The translations under genes and the position numbers were made by a program. A stretch of 64,000 nt of DNA from Nitrosopumilus ureiphilus. Lineage in GTDB: Archaea; Thermoproteota; Nitrososphaeria; Nitrososphaerales; Nitrosopumilaceae. The notes under the pieces are model-generated. The model was not told the origin of the DNA. It searched no databases and was given only the letters and a program-made list of their open reading frames with translations. The stretch covers positions 1,695,913 through 1,759,912 of the forward strand of contig NZ_CP026995.1 of NCBI RefSeq assembly GCF_013407185.1. Reading direction: 5' to 3'. This document shows positions 34,914-44,223 of the stretch, piece by piece; the first letter of the stretch is position 1; each line of letters opens with the position of its first letter.

Positions 34914-37151
34914 TTACTCTAAAGGATAATCAAATCTGATGGAGTTTATCTCGTTTTGAATGTCATCCAAAGCATTGATCTTAATTGCACTTGGAGATGC
35001 AGTGTATAATGCATCACCAATGTAAAATGTGCGGTAACCTGTTTGGGAATGCACATACTTTGATCCAGAATGTTTAATTTTGCCTTCCAGATCAAACCCG
35101 CTTTGAGGATCAAGACCATACACATAGAATCCATTCCAAGTATTCTGTGAATTATTTTCAGATGGCGTATCTGTCTTGTCATAAATAGGAATAGAAAGGA
35201 TTCCTCTGTTTGTATCCAGGAAAAATGCCTTGTGATCATCAAGTGCTTCTGATCCAGCTGCTCGAGAATTGCCAATAACAACATCGTCTACCACTGATGG
35301 TTTTTTTACATCTGAGACATCAAAGAGTGCAATCTTTACGCCACTCTGCTGGATTCCAAAATTATCGGCATCACGTCCAATTCCAACAATATGATTTTCA
35401 TCAAATGGGTGCAGATAAGTTGAGAATCCCGGAATCTTTAGCTCGCCAAGTATTTTTGGAGTATCAGAAGACAAGTCAATTACAAAAAAAGGATCTATTC
35501 TCTCAAATGTGACAAGATACAGTTTTTCACCCATGAACCTTGAAGCAAAGACATTCTCATTTGGTGCAATGCCATCAAGATTTCCAATTGTGTCAAGTTG
35601 CTCATCATCCATCACATATACGGCATTGTACCGTGTGGTTAGCCCATTTCCATCGTAGTGGTCATATGTTGTAACAACCCTGAATGAGTCCTTGTATTTA
35701 TCCATGGAGAACTGGTTTAGCAACCATCCTGGAACTCCTCCCTGCGCTTGATGTTCTATGCTGCCTTCAGATATCCTAATTTTATGGATTGCCGTGTTTT
35801 TGAGGTCTTGCTGAACTTTTGAGTCATATATTGCTAGCTGCTCACCAATGTTAGAGAACAGTGTTTTTTTATCGACATATCCTATACTGTCATATGCATT
35901 TACCAAAATATCAGTGACAAGAGTATGTTTTTTAGAAGAATCAATCAAGGAATCATTTCTTATTTCATTGATTTTATCCTGAACAGATTTTGATAATAAT
36001 GGAACCAGAGTATTAAAGAATCTGTCTTTTTTGATTGCCTCATGGTGTGCAGAGCTTATGCTTTTCTTGTATGTTATGTATAATCCATCTTGTGATGTGT
36101 AAATTGTGTTTGTAGAACCCATTAGGAATGTTTTAGCATTTACAAAGTTTTCATCAAAAATGTTAATTGCTGTGATTGTGTTAAACTTGTAATCGGATTC
36201 ATAGTTGTCAAAATAAAACACATCCGGATCAAGTACCACTCCTGATGATCCATGAACTGTGATATACGGCATGACAGGATTGTTATGATGAGCCCTCATG
36301 GTAGAGATGAAGTACACATAGTCTCCAATCATTCTTGCATCGTGGAAATCCCCGTCAACTTCATAGTCCTTGAGAATCTTCGGAGAGATTGGATCAGATA
36401 CGTCAAGGATCATTGCATGTGTTACAATATCTCTTCTTGTTGGATTGTCCAACTCTTCAATTCTTTTCTCAGAGTTTGATGAAGTGTAAAATATCACAAG
36501 TCTGTAGCCGTTTAGAAACATGTTGTGCAGTTCTTGCTGTTTTATATCCAACGTTGTTTTTGAGATTATTTTGGCAGTTTCTGCAGGATATGCATCAATG
36601 ATTCTAAGTGTACGGTCTTGCAAAACATAGATGTACTTACCATCTGTCTTTATGTAATCTGGTTCATCGACTCCAGTAACCTGTACGTTTGTAGAAGAAA
36701 AAGCAGGATTGTCTCCACTATAGGCCTCTTCGTCTACACGAGTATCAAAAAAAGGTGTTCCTGATCCGGCAGATGTACTCCAATCACGAGCAAAAGAAGG
36801 AGAACTACTCTGCAACTGAGCCCGCATGCCAGAACTAGCAAACATCAGGGAAGAATCAGAATCCCATTCCGTACTTCTGAAATCATCATAATTTACGTAA
36901 GAATCCAAGGATCTTATCTTTAGAAGAAATTCTCTTACCTCGTCGTCAGATGAGAATTGTTTGAGTTGCTGCGTTCCCTCAAAAACCTCCAAGGGCATGG
37001 CAGTTTCATCAAAGACGGATATGTCTGGGAGCAATCTTTGTTGCTGTGCATCCAAGCTTTGCAGATCTGCATATATTACAGAATAAAGTCCAATGGCACC
37101 AATTATTGAAAGTGTTATCAGTGCAGAAAATAATACCAGTTTAACAGACAT
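34914..37151 (-). CDS. Secreted beta-propeller domain protein
   Basis: The 745-residue protein has an N-terminal signal or membrane segment (LVLFSALITLSIIGAIGLYS). The remainder is a beta-propeller of the type annotated as secreted proteins with beta-propeller domains: repeated units such as TDGKYIYVLQDRTLRIIDAY, DDHKAFFLDTNRGILSIPIY and HSQTGYRTFYIGDALYTASP. There is no catalytic motif. It is probably anchored at the cell surface. It is the last large gene of a membrane and surface cluster running down from 40 kb. Confidence 0.85.
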   Translation of the reverse strand: MSVKLVLFSALITLSIIGAIGLYSVIYADLQSLDAQQQRLLPDISVFDETAMPLEVFEGTQQLKQFSSDDEVREFLLKIRSLDSYVNYDDFRSTEWDSDSSLMFASSGMRAQLQSSSPSFARDWSTSAGSGTPFFDTRVDEEAYSGDNPAFSSTNVQVTGVDEPDYIKTDGKYIYVLQDRTLRIIDAYPAETAKIISKTTLDIKQQELHNMFLNGYRLVIFYTSSNSEKRIEELDNPTRRDIVTHAMILDVSDPISPKILKDYEVDGDFHDARMIGDYVYFISTMRAHHNNPVMPYITVHGSSGVVLDPDVFYFDNYESDYKFNTITAINIFDENFVNAKTFLMGSTNTIYTSQDGLYITYKKSISSAHHEAIKKDRFFNTLVPLLSKSVQDKINEIRNDSLIDSSKKHTLVTDILVNAYDSIGYVDKKTLFSNIGEQLAIYDSKVQQDLKNTAIHKIRISEGSIEHQAQGGVPGWLLNQFSMDKYKDSFRVVTTYDHYDGNGLTTRYNAVYVMDDEQLDTIGNLDGIAPNENVFASRFMGEKLYLVTFERIDPFFVIDLSSDTPKILGELKIPGFSTYLHPFDENHIVGIGRDADNFGIQQSGVKIALFDVSDVKKPSVVDDVVIGNSRAAGSEALDDHKAFFLDTNRGILSIPIYDKTDTPSENNSQNTWNGFYVYGLDPQSGFDLEGKIKHSGSKYVHSQTGYRTFYIGDALYTASPSAIKINALDDIQNEINSIRFDYPLE

Positions 37152-37181
37152 AAAACCTTCTCAATATCTTCTTTGTTGCAA

Positions 37182-37388
37182 TCAGGATTCTCTGTTGTTT
37201 CTAATGTACATATTCATGTAAACTCCAAATCCCAAAATCAGTCCAAACAGGACCACAAATTGTATGTCTTGTGGATTCATGCGTTGGCCAGCAATTAGGC
37301 TACCCAACGGCATAAAGAGACCTGAAACACCCACGATTGCAATAAATATTGAAACAAAGTTAACTACGAAAAAAATTTTGTCTTTCAT
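37182..37388 (-). CDS. Small two-helix membrane protein
   Basis: The 68-residue protein has two hydrophobic helices (FFVVNFVSIFIAIVGVSGLF and IQFVVLFGLILGFGVYMNMY) and a charged tail. It lies 30 bases upstream of the beta-propeller gene, on the same strand. Function unknown. Confidence 0.7.
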   Translation of the reverse strand: MKDKIFFVVNFVSIFIAIVGVSGLFMPLGSLIAGQRMNPQDIQFVVLFGLILGFGVYMNMYIRNNRES

Positions 37389-37560
37389 ATATTTTCACTG
37401 AACATTCACCTAGAATTTGGATAGCTTATTAAGATATTGCAACAAGGTTCTGTCAAATCTACGGTTGACCAGGTATAATTTCTACTAATAACTAACCGTA
37501 AATTTTACAGTATCCTCCAAGCATTCCAATAGTAATCATAGTTCTAGTCTTCATTTTCTT

Positions 37561-38040
37561 TTATCTTCCAAAATTCTCGTTCAATAGCATTGGAGTTCCA
37601 GAAATTATTGCTGCTAAAAGATAGATGTAAGGAATTCTACGCCATAATGGAATATTTTTTGTAAACATATAGTTAATTGGAATTGTAATCATTGCCATTA
37701 TCCAGAAAACCAATACATGAAATCCTTCTGGCGGCACAAATAAACGAGTTTGAAGAAAACCTATTGGGGCAGATATTAGTCCAAGTCCTGCAATAGCAAA
37801 CGGCAATGCAAATGCAACTCTCATCCCAGCCGCAAAAATACTTGTAAATACATCCGGATCTGGTGATGGGTTTTCTATTTCAAAACTTCTTGTTGTTCCA
37901 TTACCAAACAGCTCAACCATCTGTATTGGTTTGTCTTTATTATTTTCAAATGTAATACTATATTCAATTACAAGAAAAGAGAGGTTTGCCAAAAGATATC
38001 CAACTATAATTAAAACAAGGATTAGTTCTCTAGTTTTCAT
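37561..38040 (-). CDS. Four-helix membrane protein
   Basis: The 159-residue protein starts with a membrane segment (LILVLIIVGYLLANLSFLVI), has an extracytoplasmic loop and ends with three more helices (VAFALPFAIAGLGLISAPIG and two further). It resembles the next gene (38044) in length, start MKTR and helix layout, so the two are probably tandem paralogues. Function unknown. Confidence 0.7.
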   Translation of the reverse strand: MKTRELILVLIIVGYLLANLSFLVIEYSITFENNKDKPIQMVELFGNGTTRSFEIENPSPDPDVFTSIFAAGMRVAFALPFAIAGLGLISAPIGFLQTRLFVPPEGFHVLVFWIMAMITIPINYMFTKNIPLWRRIPYIYLLAAIISGTPMLLNENFGR

Positions 38041-38043
38041 TTT

Positions 38044-38562
38044 CTAAACTCCACACGGAGGTCCAGGCCTTATCGGATAATCAATAAAAGAAATACATTC
38101 AAAGTTGACATGTGACAGTGCCCACATTCCAGATATCTGCACTGCAATAAAGTAAACAAATACAAATCTTTTCCAAATTGGGAATTTTGAAGTATATTTC
38201 ATCACAAGAGGAATTGAAATGAAAGATAAAATCCACACTAGAATTCCAACATAATCATATGAAAAATCAGGAACGATAACAAGAAAATATCCCGTCAGAG
38301 TAACTGGAAGTGAGTATCTGAAAAATTCATAGACATGATTTTGAACTCCTTCAGATAATCTTTCATGATAATACATCATACTAGTTACTTCCTCTATGCT
38401 TCCATCTTCCAGTATTTTACTAGAAGTGATTTTCATGGGTTCTGCAGTATATGCACCCATTATCCCCACAGGAATCATTCCAAAAGCATTCAAAAGAAAC
38501 AAACCAACAACAAAATAGATAATCTTGCTTTCCCGTGATTGTTTCTGAAATCTAGTCTTCAT
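38044..38562 (-). CDS. Four-helix membrane protein, tandem paralogue
   Basis: This 172-residue protein begins MKTRFQKQSRESKIIYFVVG and carries four membrane helices with an outside loop between the first and second. It sits three bases upstream of the 37561 gene and 18 bases downstream of the SIMPL-cupredoxin gene, consistent with one operon. Both four-helix proteins may form a membrane partner for that protein; this is inference. Confidence 0.7.
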   Translation of the reverse strand: MKTRFQKQSRESKIIYFVVGLFLLNAFGMIPVGIMGAYTAEPMKITSSKILEDGSIEEVTSMMYYHERLSEGVQNHVYEFFRYSLPVTLTGYFLVIVPDFSYDYVGILVWILSFISIPLVMKYTSKFPIWKRFVFVYFIAVQISGMWALSHVNFECISFIDYPIRPGPPCGV

Positions 38563-38580
38563 TTTCTAGAAAAACAAGAG

Positions 38581-40014
38581 TTAACGCCCGACTTCAAACT
38601 CTACATCAACTATTACTGAGATATTCCCATCTCGAATGTTATTCCATTCATCATATGATACAAGCACACCATCGTAACGCATCTGAGGGTTGCGTTGTTG
38701 ATCAAAATCTTGGTTTATCTTTATGGTTTTGATTCCCTTGACATCCAGATTCATTGGATTTGTAATCTCCATTGCGTTTTTTCTTGCATCATCAAGTGCC
38801 TCTTGTGTCAACTCTTGTCTGACGGTATCAATTGATGATTTTGAATATGACATATACATACGTTCAATGCCGCCATATTTTGATAAAATGTTATAGACTC
38901 CATCAATATTTTCCATACTAGTTTTCACAGTCCATCTTGAATATGTCTGATAACTGTCATAGGTTTTTTGTTGATAGTAAGATGGATTGATGTTTATTGT
39001 ACTTCGTGGAATTTCGCCTGACACACCATTTTCTTCTAATAGTGTGGACAATTCATCAAGTGTTTCAGCATATGCAGATAGTGTGTTTTCCATCGTGTCA
39101 GGTTTTGTTTCAAATCGTACATTGAGTGTAGCTTCTAGTGTATATCCCAAACTTACATCGGCATCTCCCAAAACAGTTACAGAGCCAGTCATCCATGGAT
39201 GAACCATGCAAAAGTAAGGATATTTTCCGACGGAGTTAAAATCAAAAGAAAATGTTGTCCCTTCCATAAACAGGCCGCTGTCAAAGATTCCATCAGGTCC
39301 ATCTTCAGACGTTCCGCTTGTTATTGTGTGCGCTGCCTGATCATCATTTGACCAGATTACTTCGGTCCCAGTATCTACGGTAATATCTGCAGGCAAAAAG
39401 CATTCATTGAATTGCTCACATTCCGGCACAGATGTGCCATATGGAACTGAAATTTTGACCGGAGTAGATTCAGTATTTTTTTCTACATCAGGATCCTCTA
39501 TTGGTACTTGAGATATTCTAATGTCTTCTATTCGCAGTCCAAGATTTGTTATCTCTTGTGTGATGTTCTGATAATTGTTCATATCGACTTTTACTGGAAA
39601 TGACATGTATGCAATGTACGAATCAGCGGCAGATCCAGAACCACCATAACGGAAATTGTTTCCATCAAAGTTTGTCTGGATATAAGATATTGTTACATCA
39701 TCATAATCTTTGAGTTCTTGCCGTAGTTCTTCAGATATGTCTTTGACATTTTTGTTGTATTGTTCTACGGCATCTTGAAGATCTGTCGGAGGATTGTTTA
39801 TTGCAAGTGTCATTACTACGACATCAGGAGGTAAAGCAGTAGAACTCTCACCACTAACTGTGATTGAGGCATATCCTGACTCTTGCTTCATTATTTCAGA
39901 GAATTCAAGTGGGTTGCTTAGGGAATAAGATGTAGAGAGGGTAAGAGAAAATACAAGTACAGATACAATTGCAATACTGGCAATCATTAATTTTGAGTTG
40001 GGTTTCACTTTCAC
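38581..40014 (-). CDS. SIMPL (DUF541) protein with an inserted cupredoxin domain
   Basis: The 477-residue secreted or anchored protein has a signal segment at 8-32, then a SIMPL N-terminal half (ASITVSGESSTALPPDVVVM, residues 49-180). A blue-copper domain follows (about 186-283), with likely ligands His229, Cys269, His272 and Met275 in AAHTITSG and YFCMVHPWM. The second SIMPL half runs from about 285 to the end (TLEATLNVRFET, then YDEWNNIRDGNISV). The copper domain thus sits between the two halves of the SIMPL fold. It may couple electron transfer or copper binding to an envelope role. It heads the 37.2-40 kb cluster. Confidence 0.88.
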   Translation of the reverse strand: MKVKPNSKLMIASIAIVSVLVFSLTLSTSYSLSNPLEFSEIMKQESGYASITVSGESSTALPPDVVVMTLAINNPPTDLQDAVEQYNKNVKDISEELRQELKDYDDVTISYIQTNFDGNNFRYGGSGSAADSYIAYMSFPVKVDMNNYQNITQEITNLGLRIEDIRISQVPIEDPDVEKNTESTPVKISVPYGTSVPECEQFNECFLPADITVDTGTEVIWSNDDQAAHTITSGTSEDGPDGIFDSGLFMEGTTFSFDFNSVGKYPYFCMVHPWMTGSVTVLGDADVSLGYTLEATLNVRFETKPDTMENTLSAYAETLDELSTLLEENGVSGEIPRSTININPSYYQQKTYDSYQTYSRWTVKTSMENIDGVYNILSKYGGIERMYMSYSKSSIDTVRQELTQEALDDARKNAMEITNPMNLDVKGIKTIKINQDFDQQRNPQMRYDGVLVSYDEWNNIRDGNISVIVDVEFEVGR

Positions 40015-40054
40015 ACTGTATGAAAAATCAAGACTAGATAAATAATCCTATTGA

Positions 40055-40252
40055 TCAGTTCATTTGTTCAGGAGATATGTGCTCGTCCCATTCACATTTT
40101 TGTGTATCAAGATGACTAGTGCCATTATCAAAATAATAAGGACCAAAATACCAGTTCTGCACCATAGGATTTGCCTCAAAACAAATGTATGTTACTGCTT
40201 CAAGAGAATCAATCCATTTGCAAGAATTACTGTCAATATGATGGATTCTCAA
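40055..40252 (-). CDS. Small hypothetical protein
   Basis: A 65-residue protein: MRIHHIDSNSCKWIDSLEAV, TYICFEANPMVQNWYFGPYY, then FDNGTSHLDTQKCEWDEHIS. Three cysteines and many aromatics. It stands between the SIMPL gene and glnA. No family is recognised. Confidence 0.45.
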   Translation of the reverse strand: MRIHHIDSNSCKWIDSLEAVTYICFEANPMVQNWYFGPYYFDNGTSHLDTQKCEWDEHISPEQMN

Positions 40253-40359
40253 TTTCCAATTTGGAAGAGCAGATTTTACAATATTTATTTTCCATGAAAA
40301 TAATACACAAAAATAATTTAAAAAACTTATGAAAATTAAATTCAGCTAATTAGATTCAC

Positions 40360-41805
40360 CTACGCATCAGCATACATTGAGACTTCCCAAGCTGTAGGGG
40401 TTTGTGCAAATGATGTGTATTCTTTGTATTTAATCTCCGTATATGCATCAAGAAAGTCTTTTGTAAAAACTTTCTGTAAGAAATTTGAATCACTTCCCAA
40501 AGAATCAAGTGCACCTTTCAGAGAAACAGGTAAAGAGCCAATCTTGTACTCTCGTTTCTTTTCTGTGGATAGTTTGTAAACATTTTCTTCAATAGGATCA
40601 CCAGGATCAATTTTGTTTTTTATTCCATCTAATCCTGCCAACAATAATGCAGATTCTAAGAGATAGATATTTGCAGTTGGATCAGGTACACGATACTCAA
40701 TTCTTTTACTTTTTTCTTGATTTCTATTATACATTGGAACTCTTATTGCAGCAGATCTGTTTCCTAATCCCCAGCAAACATTTACTGGCGCTTCAAAACC
40801 TGGAACAAGTCGTTTGTAAGAATTTGTAGTGGGATTTGTGATTGCACATAAAGCTGATGCATGATTCAAAATTCCACCAACATAATATCTTCCAATTTGA
40901 CTCATCTGGGCCTGCTCATCATCTTTTTCATACATTACATTCGTTTTTTCATTCCATAAGCTTTGGTGAGTATGCATAGCTGATGCATTATCGCCAAAAA
41001 TGGGTTTTGGCATAAAAGTTGCAACTTTATTTTTTCGTTTAGCTTTGACTTTTACCAAATTTTTAACTGCAATTACATTATCTGCCATTGTAATCATTTC
41101 ATCATATACTAAATTGATTTCACATTGACCAGAAGTTGCAACCTCATGGTGTTCTGCCTCTATTTTTATTCCAAAATAATTATACAGATCATCACAAACA
41201 TCCTTTCGAAATCCTTCAAGAGTATCCTTAGGTTGTGATGGATAATATCCTTCTTTGAGGTCTATGGCAGTACTTACATTTCCTTTAGCCCAGGGGGATT
41301 CTTTAGATTCTATTGAATATCCTGAGCCCCCATACGAATGGGTTGCAGCATATGGAGAGGGGTAAACATTGATGGTATCAAATACAAAAAATTCTATTTC
41401 AGGACCCCAATTAGTATGAGTTAATCCAAATTCTGTTAGTTTTTGTGATGCCTTGTGTGCGATACCTCTAGAATCTCGATTAAATCTGGATTCTTTGTTA
41501 GTACTGCCATCATACAAATCACAGAATATTCTGGCATTTTTCCTATTACCTGGATCATAATCATTTGGAAGAATTTTAAACGAAGTTGGGTCAGGTAACA
41601 AAATCATGTCTGAATGATTAACGGATTTGAATCCTACAATCGAACTCGCATCTAGTTTTTCAAGACCATTAACAAAACTATCTTTATCAATTGCATAGCT
41701 TGGCATACCCACATTATGAAGTTCGCCAAAAATATCTACAAACCAAAAATCAATAAATGATATATTTTCATTTTGTATAGTTTGTAACACTTGTTCTGCA
41801 TTCAA
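40360..41805 (-). CDS. glnA: Glutamine synthetase, type I
   Basis: The 481-residue enzyme has the beta-grasp N-terminal domain (FWFVDIFGELHNVGMP), GPEIEFFVFD with metal-binding glutamates, HHEVATSGQCEINL, the ATP region MPKPIFGDNASAMHTHQSLW, and the arginine site NRSAAIRVP and IEYRVPDPTAN. It makes glutamine from glutamate, ammonium and ATP. The adenylylation loop tyrosine seen in bacterial beta-type enzymes is not evident. With gdhA and the PII-like gene it forms the nitrogen-assimilation set of the window. The start is ATG. Confidence 0.96.
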   Translation of the reverse strand: MNAEQVLQTIQNENISFIDFWFVDIFGELHNVGMPSYAIDKDSFVNGLEKLDASSIVGFKSVNHSDMILLPDPTSFKILPNDYDPGNRKNARIFCDLYDGSTNKESRFNRDSRGIAHKASQKLTEFGLTHTNWGPEIEFFVFDTINVYPSPYAATHSYGGSGYSIESKESPWAKGNVSTAIDLKEGYYPSQPKDTLEGFRKDVCDDLYNYFGIKIEAEHHEVATSGQCEINLVYDEMITMADNVIAVKNLVKVKAKRKNKVATFMPKPIFGDNASAMHTHQSLWNEKTNVMYEKDDEQAQMSQIGRYYVGGILNHASALCAITNPTTNSYKRLVPGFEAPVNVCWGLGNRSAAIRVPMYNRNQEKSKRIEYRVPDPTANIYLLESALLLAGLDGIKNKIDPGDPIEENVYKLSTEKKREYKIGSLPVSLKGALDSLGSDSNFLQKVFTKDFLDAYTEIKYKEYTSFAQTPTAWEVSMYADA

Positions 41806-42044
41806 TGAACATTCCTAGTAAATCAGTTTACTAATGTTGCTTTGTAAGCCAGAGTTGTCAAGTTAGTCAGGTTAATTCAGAATGTGTGTATTTTTTTATT
41901 TAGAAAAAACACACTTGCAAAAATTTTATGACTGGTAAATATTGAATTGTTCAAATGAACTTCAAATCATATGTGTTTCATAGAGTGGTTTTAAATAATC
42001 ATGATTAAAAAATATTATAAACGATGATTACCTAGATACATGTT
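41806..42044. promoter_or_regulatory. glnA upstream region
   Basis: The 240 bases between glnA and the next gene, read on the glnA strand, contain the A/T box CTAAATAAAAAAATAC at about 41889-41904 followed by a leader of roughly 85 bases. A leader of this length is unusual for archaeal genes, so there is room for control elements. No strong hairpin was found. Confidence 0.3.
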
Positions 42045-42200
42045 ATGATGACGGAACCACCAAAACCATCATCTGGAGATGAAATTTGTTCCATGTGTAG
42101 GCGTCCAAAAAGCAAACACACCAATGAAGAAATGCTTGCATGTTCAAAAAAATTACAAGAATTTAAGAAAAATCCTACTGGCGGAGCAGGCATAGAATAA
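42045..42200 (+). CDS. Small cysteine-containing protein
   Basis: The 51-residue protein starts at ATGATG and reads TEPPKPSSGDEICSMCRRPK, SKHTNEEMLACSKKLQEFKK, then NPTGGAGIE. CSMC plus a third cysteine could bind a metal. It is divergent from glnA. Function unknown. Confidence 0.6.
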   Translation: MMTEPPKPSSGDEICSMCRRPKSKHTNEEMLACSKKLQEFKKNPTGGAGIE

Positions 42201-42299
42201 CAATTACATCTTGAAAAAAATTTATCCTTTAACAATTTTTTTTGTTAATAATATATTTCAAATAAAAAAATTATTGAATTATGTTGACGCAAACTGAAT

Positions 42300-42464
42300 A
42301 TGATAAAAAAGATGAGTGATTATTATGAAAACCTACAAAAAAAATATAAAAAATTATTTGCAGAATATGAACAGATAAAGTCAGATGGCTCAAAAAATGA
42401 ATTATTGCAAGAACAAGTAAAAAACTCACTGAAAAAAATAAGGGAATTCAAGATGCTCCTCTAA
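42300..42464 (+). CDS. Small coiled-coil protein
   Basis: A 54-residue protein with an uninterrupted helical pattern: MSDYYENLQKKYKKLFAEYE, then QIKSDGSKNELLQEQVKNSL and KKIREFKMLL. Likely a short coiled coil. No family is recognised. Confidence 0.5.
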   Translation: MIKKMSDYYENLQKKYKKLFAEYEQIKSDGSKNELLQEQVKNSLKKIREFKMLL

Positions 42465-42605
42465 ACTACCTTTGATATTTTTCATGCAATTCCCTTTAAA
42501 ATTGGATAAAACATACGAGTAATTTTGTGGAATTATTCACACGGTTTAAGATACCTTTAGAAATTCAATAAAAAATGACAATTCTATGCCTAAAATAGAG
42601 ACAAA

Positions 42606-42908
42606 TTATAATATTTCACACGTTCCGCCAGATTTCTTCCAACTTTTTCCACCTTGACTTTTACAATGTGTTTTAGTTACTTTCTTAGAAAGAACACCTT
42701 TGCAATTTTTTTCTAGGTAACAAGTTCCTAGATGTTTTTTAGGACTAATTTTTTTACGTATGATTGGTTTTTTGGAAGTTAGCGTTGTTTTAATTCTACC
42801 CAATGAAAGTGAGGGAGATTTCTTAATAACACGTTTACGTTTTGAAATCAATGGTTTTTTTATTTTAGGAATCTTTGGTTTTCTAATTACAGGTTTACGT
42901 ATTGACAT
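42606..42908 (-). CDS. Highly basic protein with C-terminal cysteines
   Basis: The 100-residue protein begins with Pro-Lys-Ile-Arg repeats (SIRKPVIRKPKIPKIKKPLI, SKRKRVIKK) and ends in a cysteine-bearing part, HLGTCYLEKNCKGVLSKK then CKSQGGKSWKKSGGTCEIL, with four cysteines. The basic tail suggests binding to DNA or RNA. No relative is recognised. Confidence 0.55.
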   Translation of the reverse strand: MSIRKPVIRKPKIPKIKKPLISKRKRVIKKSPSLSLGRIKTTLTSKKPIIRKKISPKKHLGTCYLEKNCKGVLSKKVTKTHCKSQGGKSWKKSGGTCEIL

Positions 42909-43054
42909 AAATTAATACAGTCAATTCACTATTAAACTGATTCTAAATGAAGTAAAATTGCTCGTGTCCTTCACTTGTTAGACATTGGACAAGTAATATA
43001 ATAATAAATGTAGTTACGAGCAAATCACAACATATTTTTTAAGAGTTATCCTCA

Positions 43055-43252
43055 ATGATCTGCTCAGGGCTATTAAATCCACAGTGTAAAGAAAAAATTT
43101 GGTTAAAAAATACAAAGATTATATGCATTAACAAGCAATATAAAATAATGAAGACGTGGAGGGAAACAAAAATCGGTGAGGGTATAAAGAGACCAAAATC
43201 TAAAGAGATGTTAGGATTGAATAATAAAGAAAATCTAAGTAAAAAAAATTAA
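43055..43252 (+). CDS. Hypothetical small basic protein
   Basis: The 65-residue frame (ICSGLLNPQCKEKIWLKNTK, IICINKQYKIMKTWRETKIG, then KRPKSKEMLGLNNKENLSKK) is lysine-rich and has three cysteines. It may be part of a longer broken gene, since a helical open frame without a start codon follows at 43287-43487. Confidence is low. Confidence 0.35.
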   Translation: MICSGLLNPQCKEKIWLKNTKIICINKQYKIMKTWRETKIGEGIKRPKSKEMLGLNNKENLSKKN

Positions 43253-43286
43253 AAAACAAAAAGAAAAACAAAGGAAATTATAAAAA

Positions 43287-43487
43287 ATTCTCAAAGACGA
43301 GATAAAGAAAGCAGATCAATTTCGAATATCAATAGATGGTTTACAGAATCTTTCGGATTCATCCATTAGTTCAATTCAAATCAAAAGAGAACAAGCACTA
43401 AATAAAACAAAAAAAACAATAAATGAAATTTTAGAAAATACCAAATTATTAAAAAAGACAGAAGATGAATTTCGAAAAATAGCATAA
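43287..43487 (+). pseudogene. Helical open frame without a start codon
   Basis: Translation gives IKKADQFRISIDGLQNLSDS, SISSIQIKREQALNKTKKTI and NEILENTKLLKKTEDEFRKI, a protein-like coiled-coil sequence, but no ATG, GTG or TTG precedes it. It may be a frameshifted remainder of the preceding frame or a decayed gene. Confidence 0.3.
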
Positions 43488-43559
43488 TTGTAAAATTTTT
43501 GTTATTGATTCATTTTTTTTCATCAAATATGGAAAATAACTAAGGAGGATGAAATCAAC

Positions 43560-44051
43560 ATGGGTTTAGAGTCACACATACAACATACAAACAAAGCTAT
43601 TCACAATGCAAAAGCAGTCAAAGAAACATCGAGAAAAATTTTGGGAGTTAAATCAAATATTCAGCCTGACGATATTAAAGAGCTGAGTCAAATCATGCAG
43701 AATGTCATAGACAGTACAGACAAAGCAATCAGAGAAGTCAAACTTGCTGGATCAAGAGCAAAATCAAGGCTCATCGCAGTAAAAAAGGCGAAAAAAATCA
43801 TCGTAGACCATACCAAAAATGCAAAATATGCAGCCATAGAATCTAGAAAAACAGCAGATGCTGCACTTGAAACATCAAAGAAAATGAAAAATTCAGAGAT
43901 GCAGAAAAAATATCAAAAAACATACGACACTCAAATTGCAGGATCAATTCATGCTGCCAAGGTTGCTGAAAAAGAAACAGAAAAAGCACTAAGGGCATTA
44001 AAAAATGCTAGAAATGTTGCAAGAGGGGCATTAAAAGAAATACAGGTTTAA
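43560..44051 (+). CDS. Alanine/lysine-rich helical protein
   Basis: The 163-residue protein is almost entirely helical and rich in Ala and Lys (VKKAKKIIVDHTKNAKYAAI, then EKETEKALRALKNARNVARG). There is no membrane segment. A strong ribosome-binding site (AAGGAGGATG) lies upstream. It resembles histone-H1-like or late-embryogenesis-like helical proteins in composition only. The role could be structural or protective. Confidence 0.65.
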   Translation: MGLESHIQHTNKAIHNAKAVKETSRKILGVKSNIQPDDIKELSQIMQNVIDSTDKAIREVKLAGSRAKSRLIAVKKAKKIIVDHTKNAKYAAIESRKTADAALETSKKMKNSEMQKKYQKTYDTQIAGSIHAAKVAEKETEKALRALKNARNVARGALKEIQV

Positions 44052-44223
44052 GATCTAAAAAATGAATTTGATGGAAAGTTTGGAGTTATTTCTCAAATTG
44101 GACTTGCAAAAACAATCATAGATATCGATAAATCAGATATGCAGATGTTCATTCCAAATAAAAAATTTAATGAAGTAACAATTTTGGGCAAATCAAAAAT
44201 TCATGAATCCATTGAAAATTCAT
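44052..44223 (+). pseudogene. Fragment resembling an MscS channel beta domain
   Basis: Directly after the preceding stop and in the same frame, the sequence reads DLKNEFDGKFGVISQIGLAK, TIIDIDKSDMQMFIPNKKFN, EVTILGKSKIHESIENS. The G-x-I-x-x-I-G-L plus IPN-x-x-F pattern is typical of the soluble beta domain of small mechanosensitive channels. The membrane part is missing and no start codon is present. It is probably a gene fragment. Confidence 0.35.

Noticed and set aside
35297-36601. Plus-strand frames opposite the beta-propeller gene
   Set aside because: They are antisense to a protein with repeated beta-propeller units and have no independent support.
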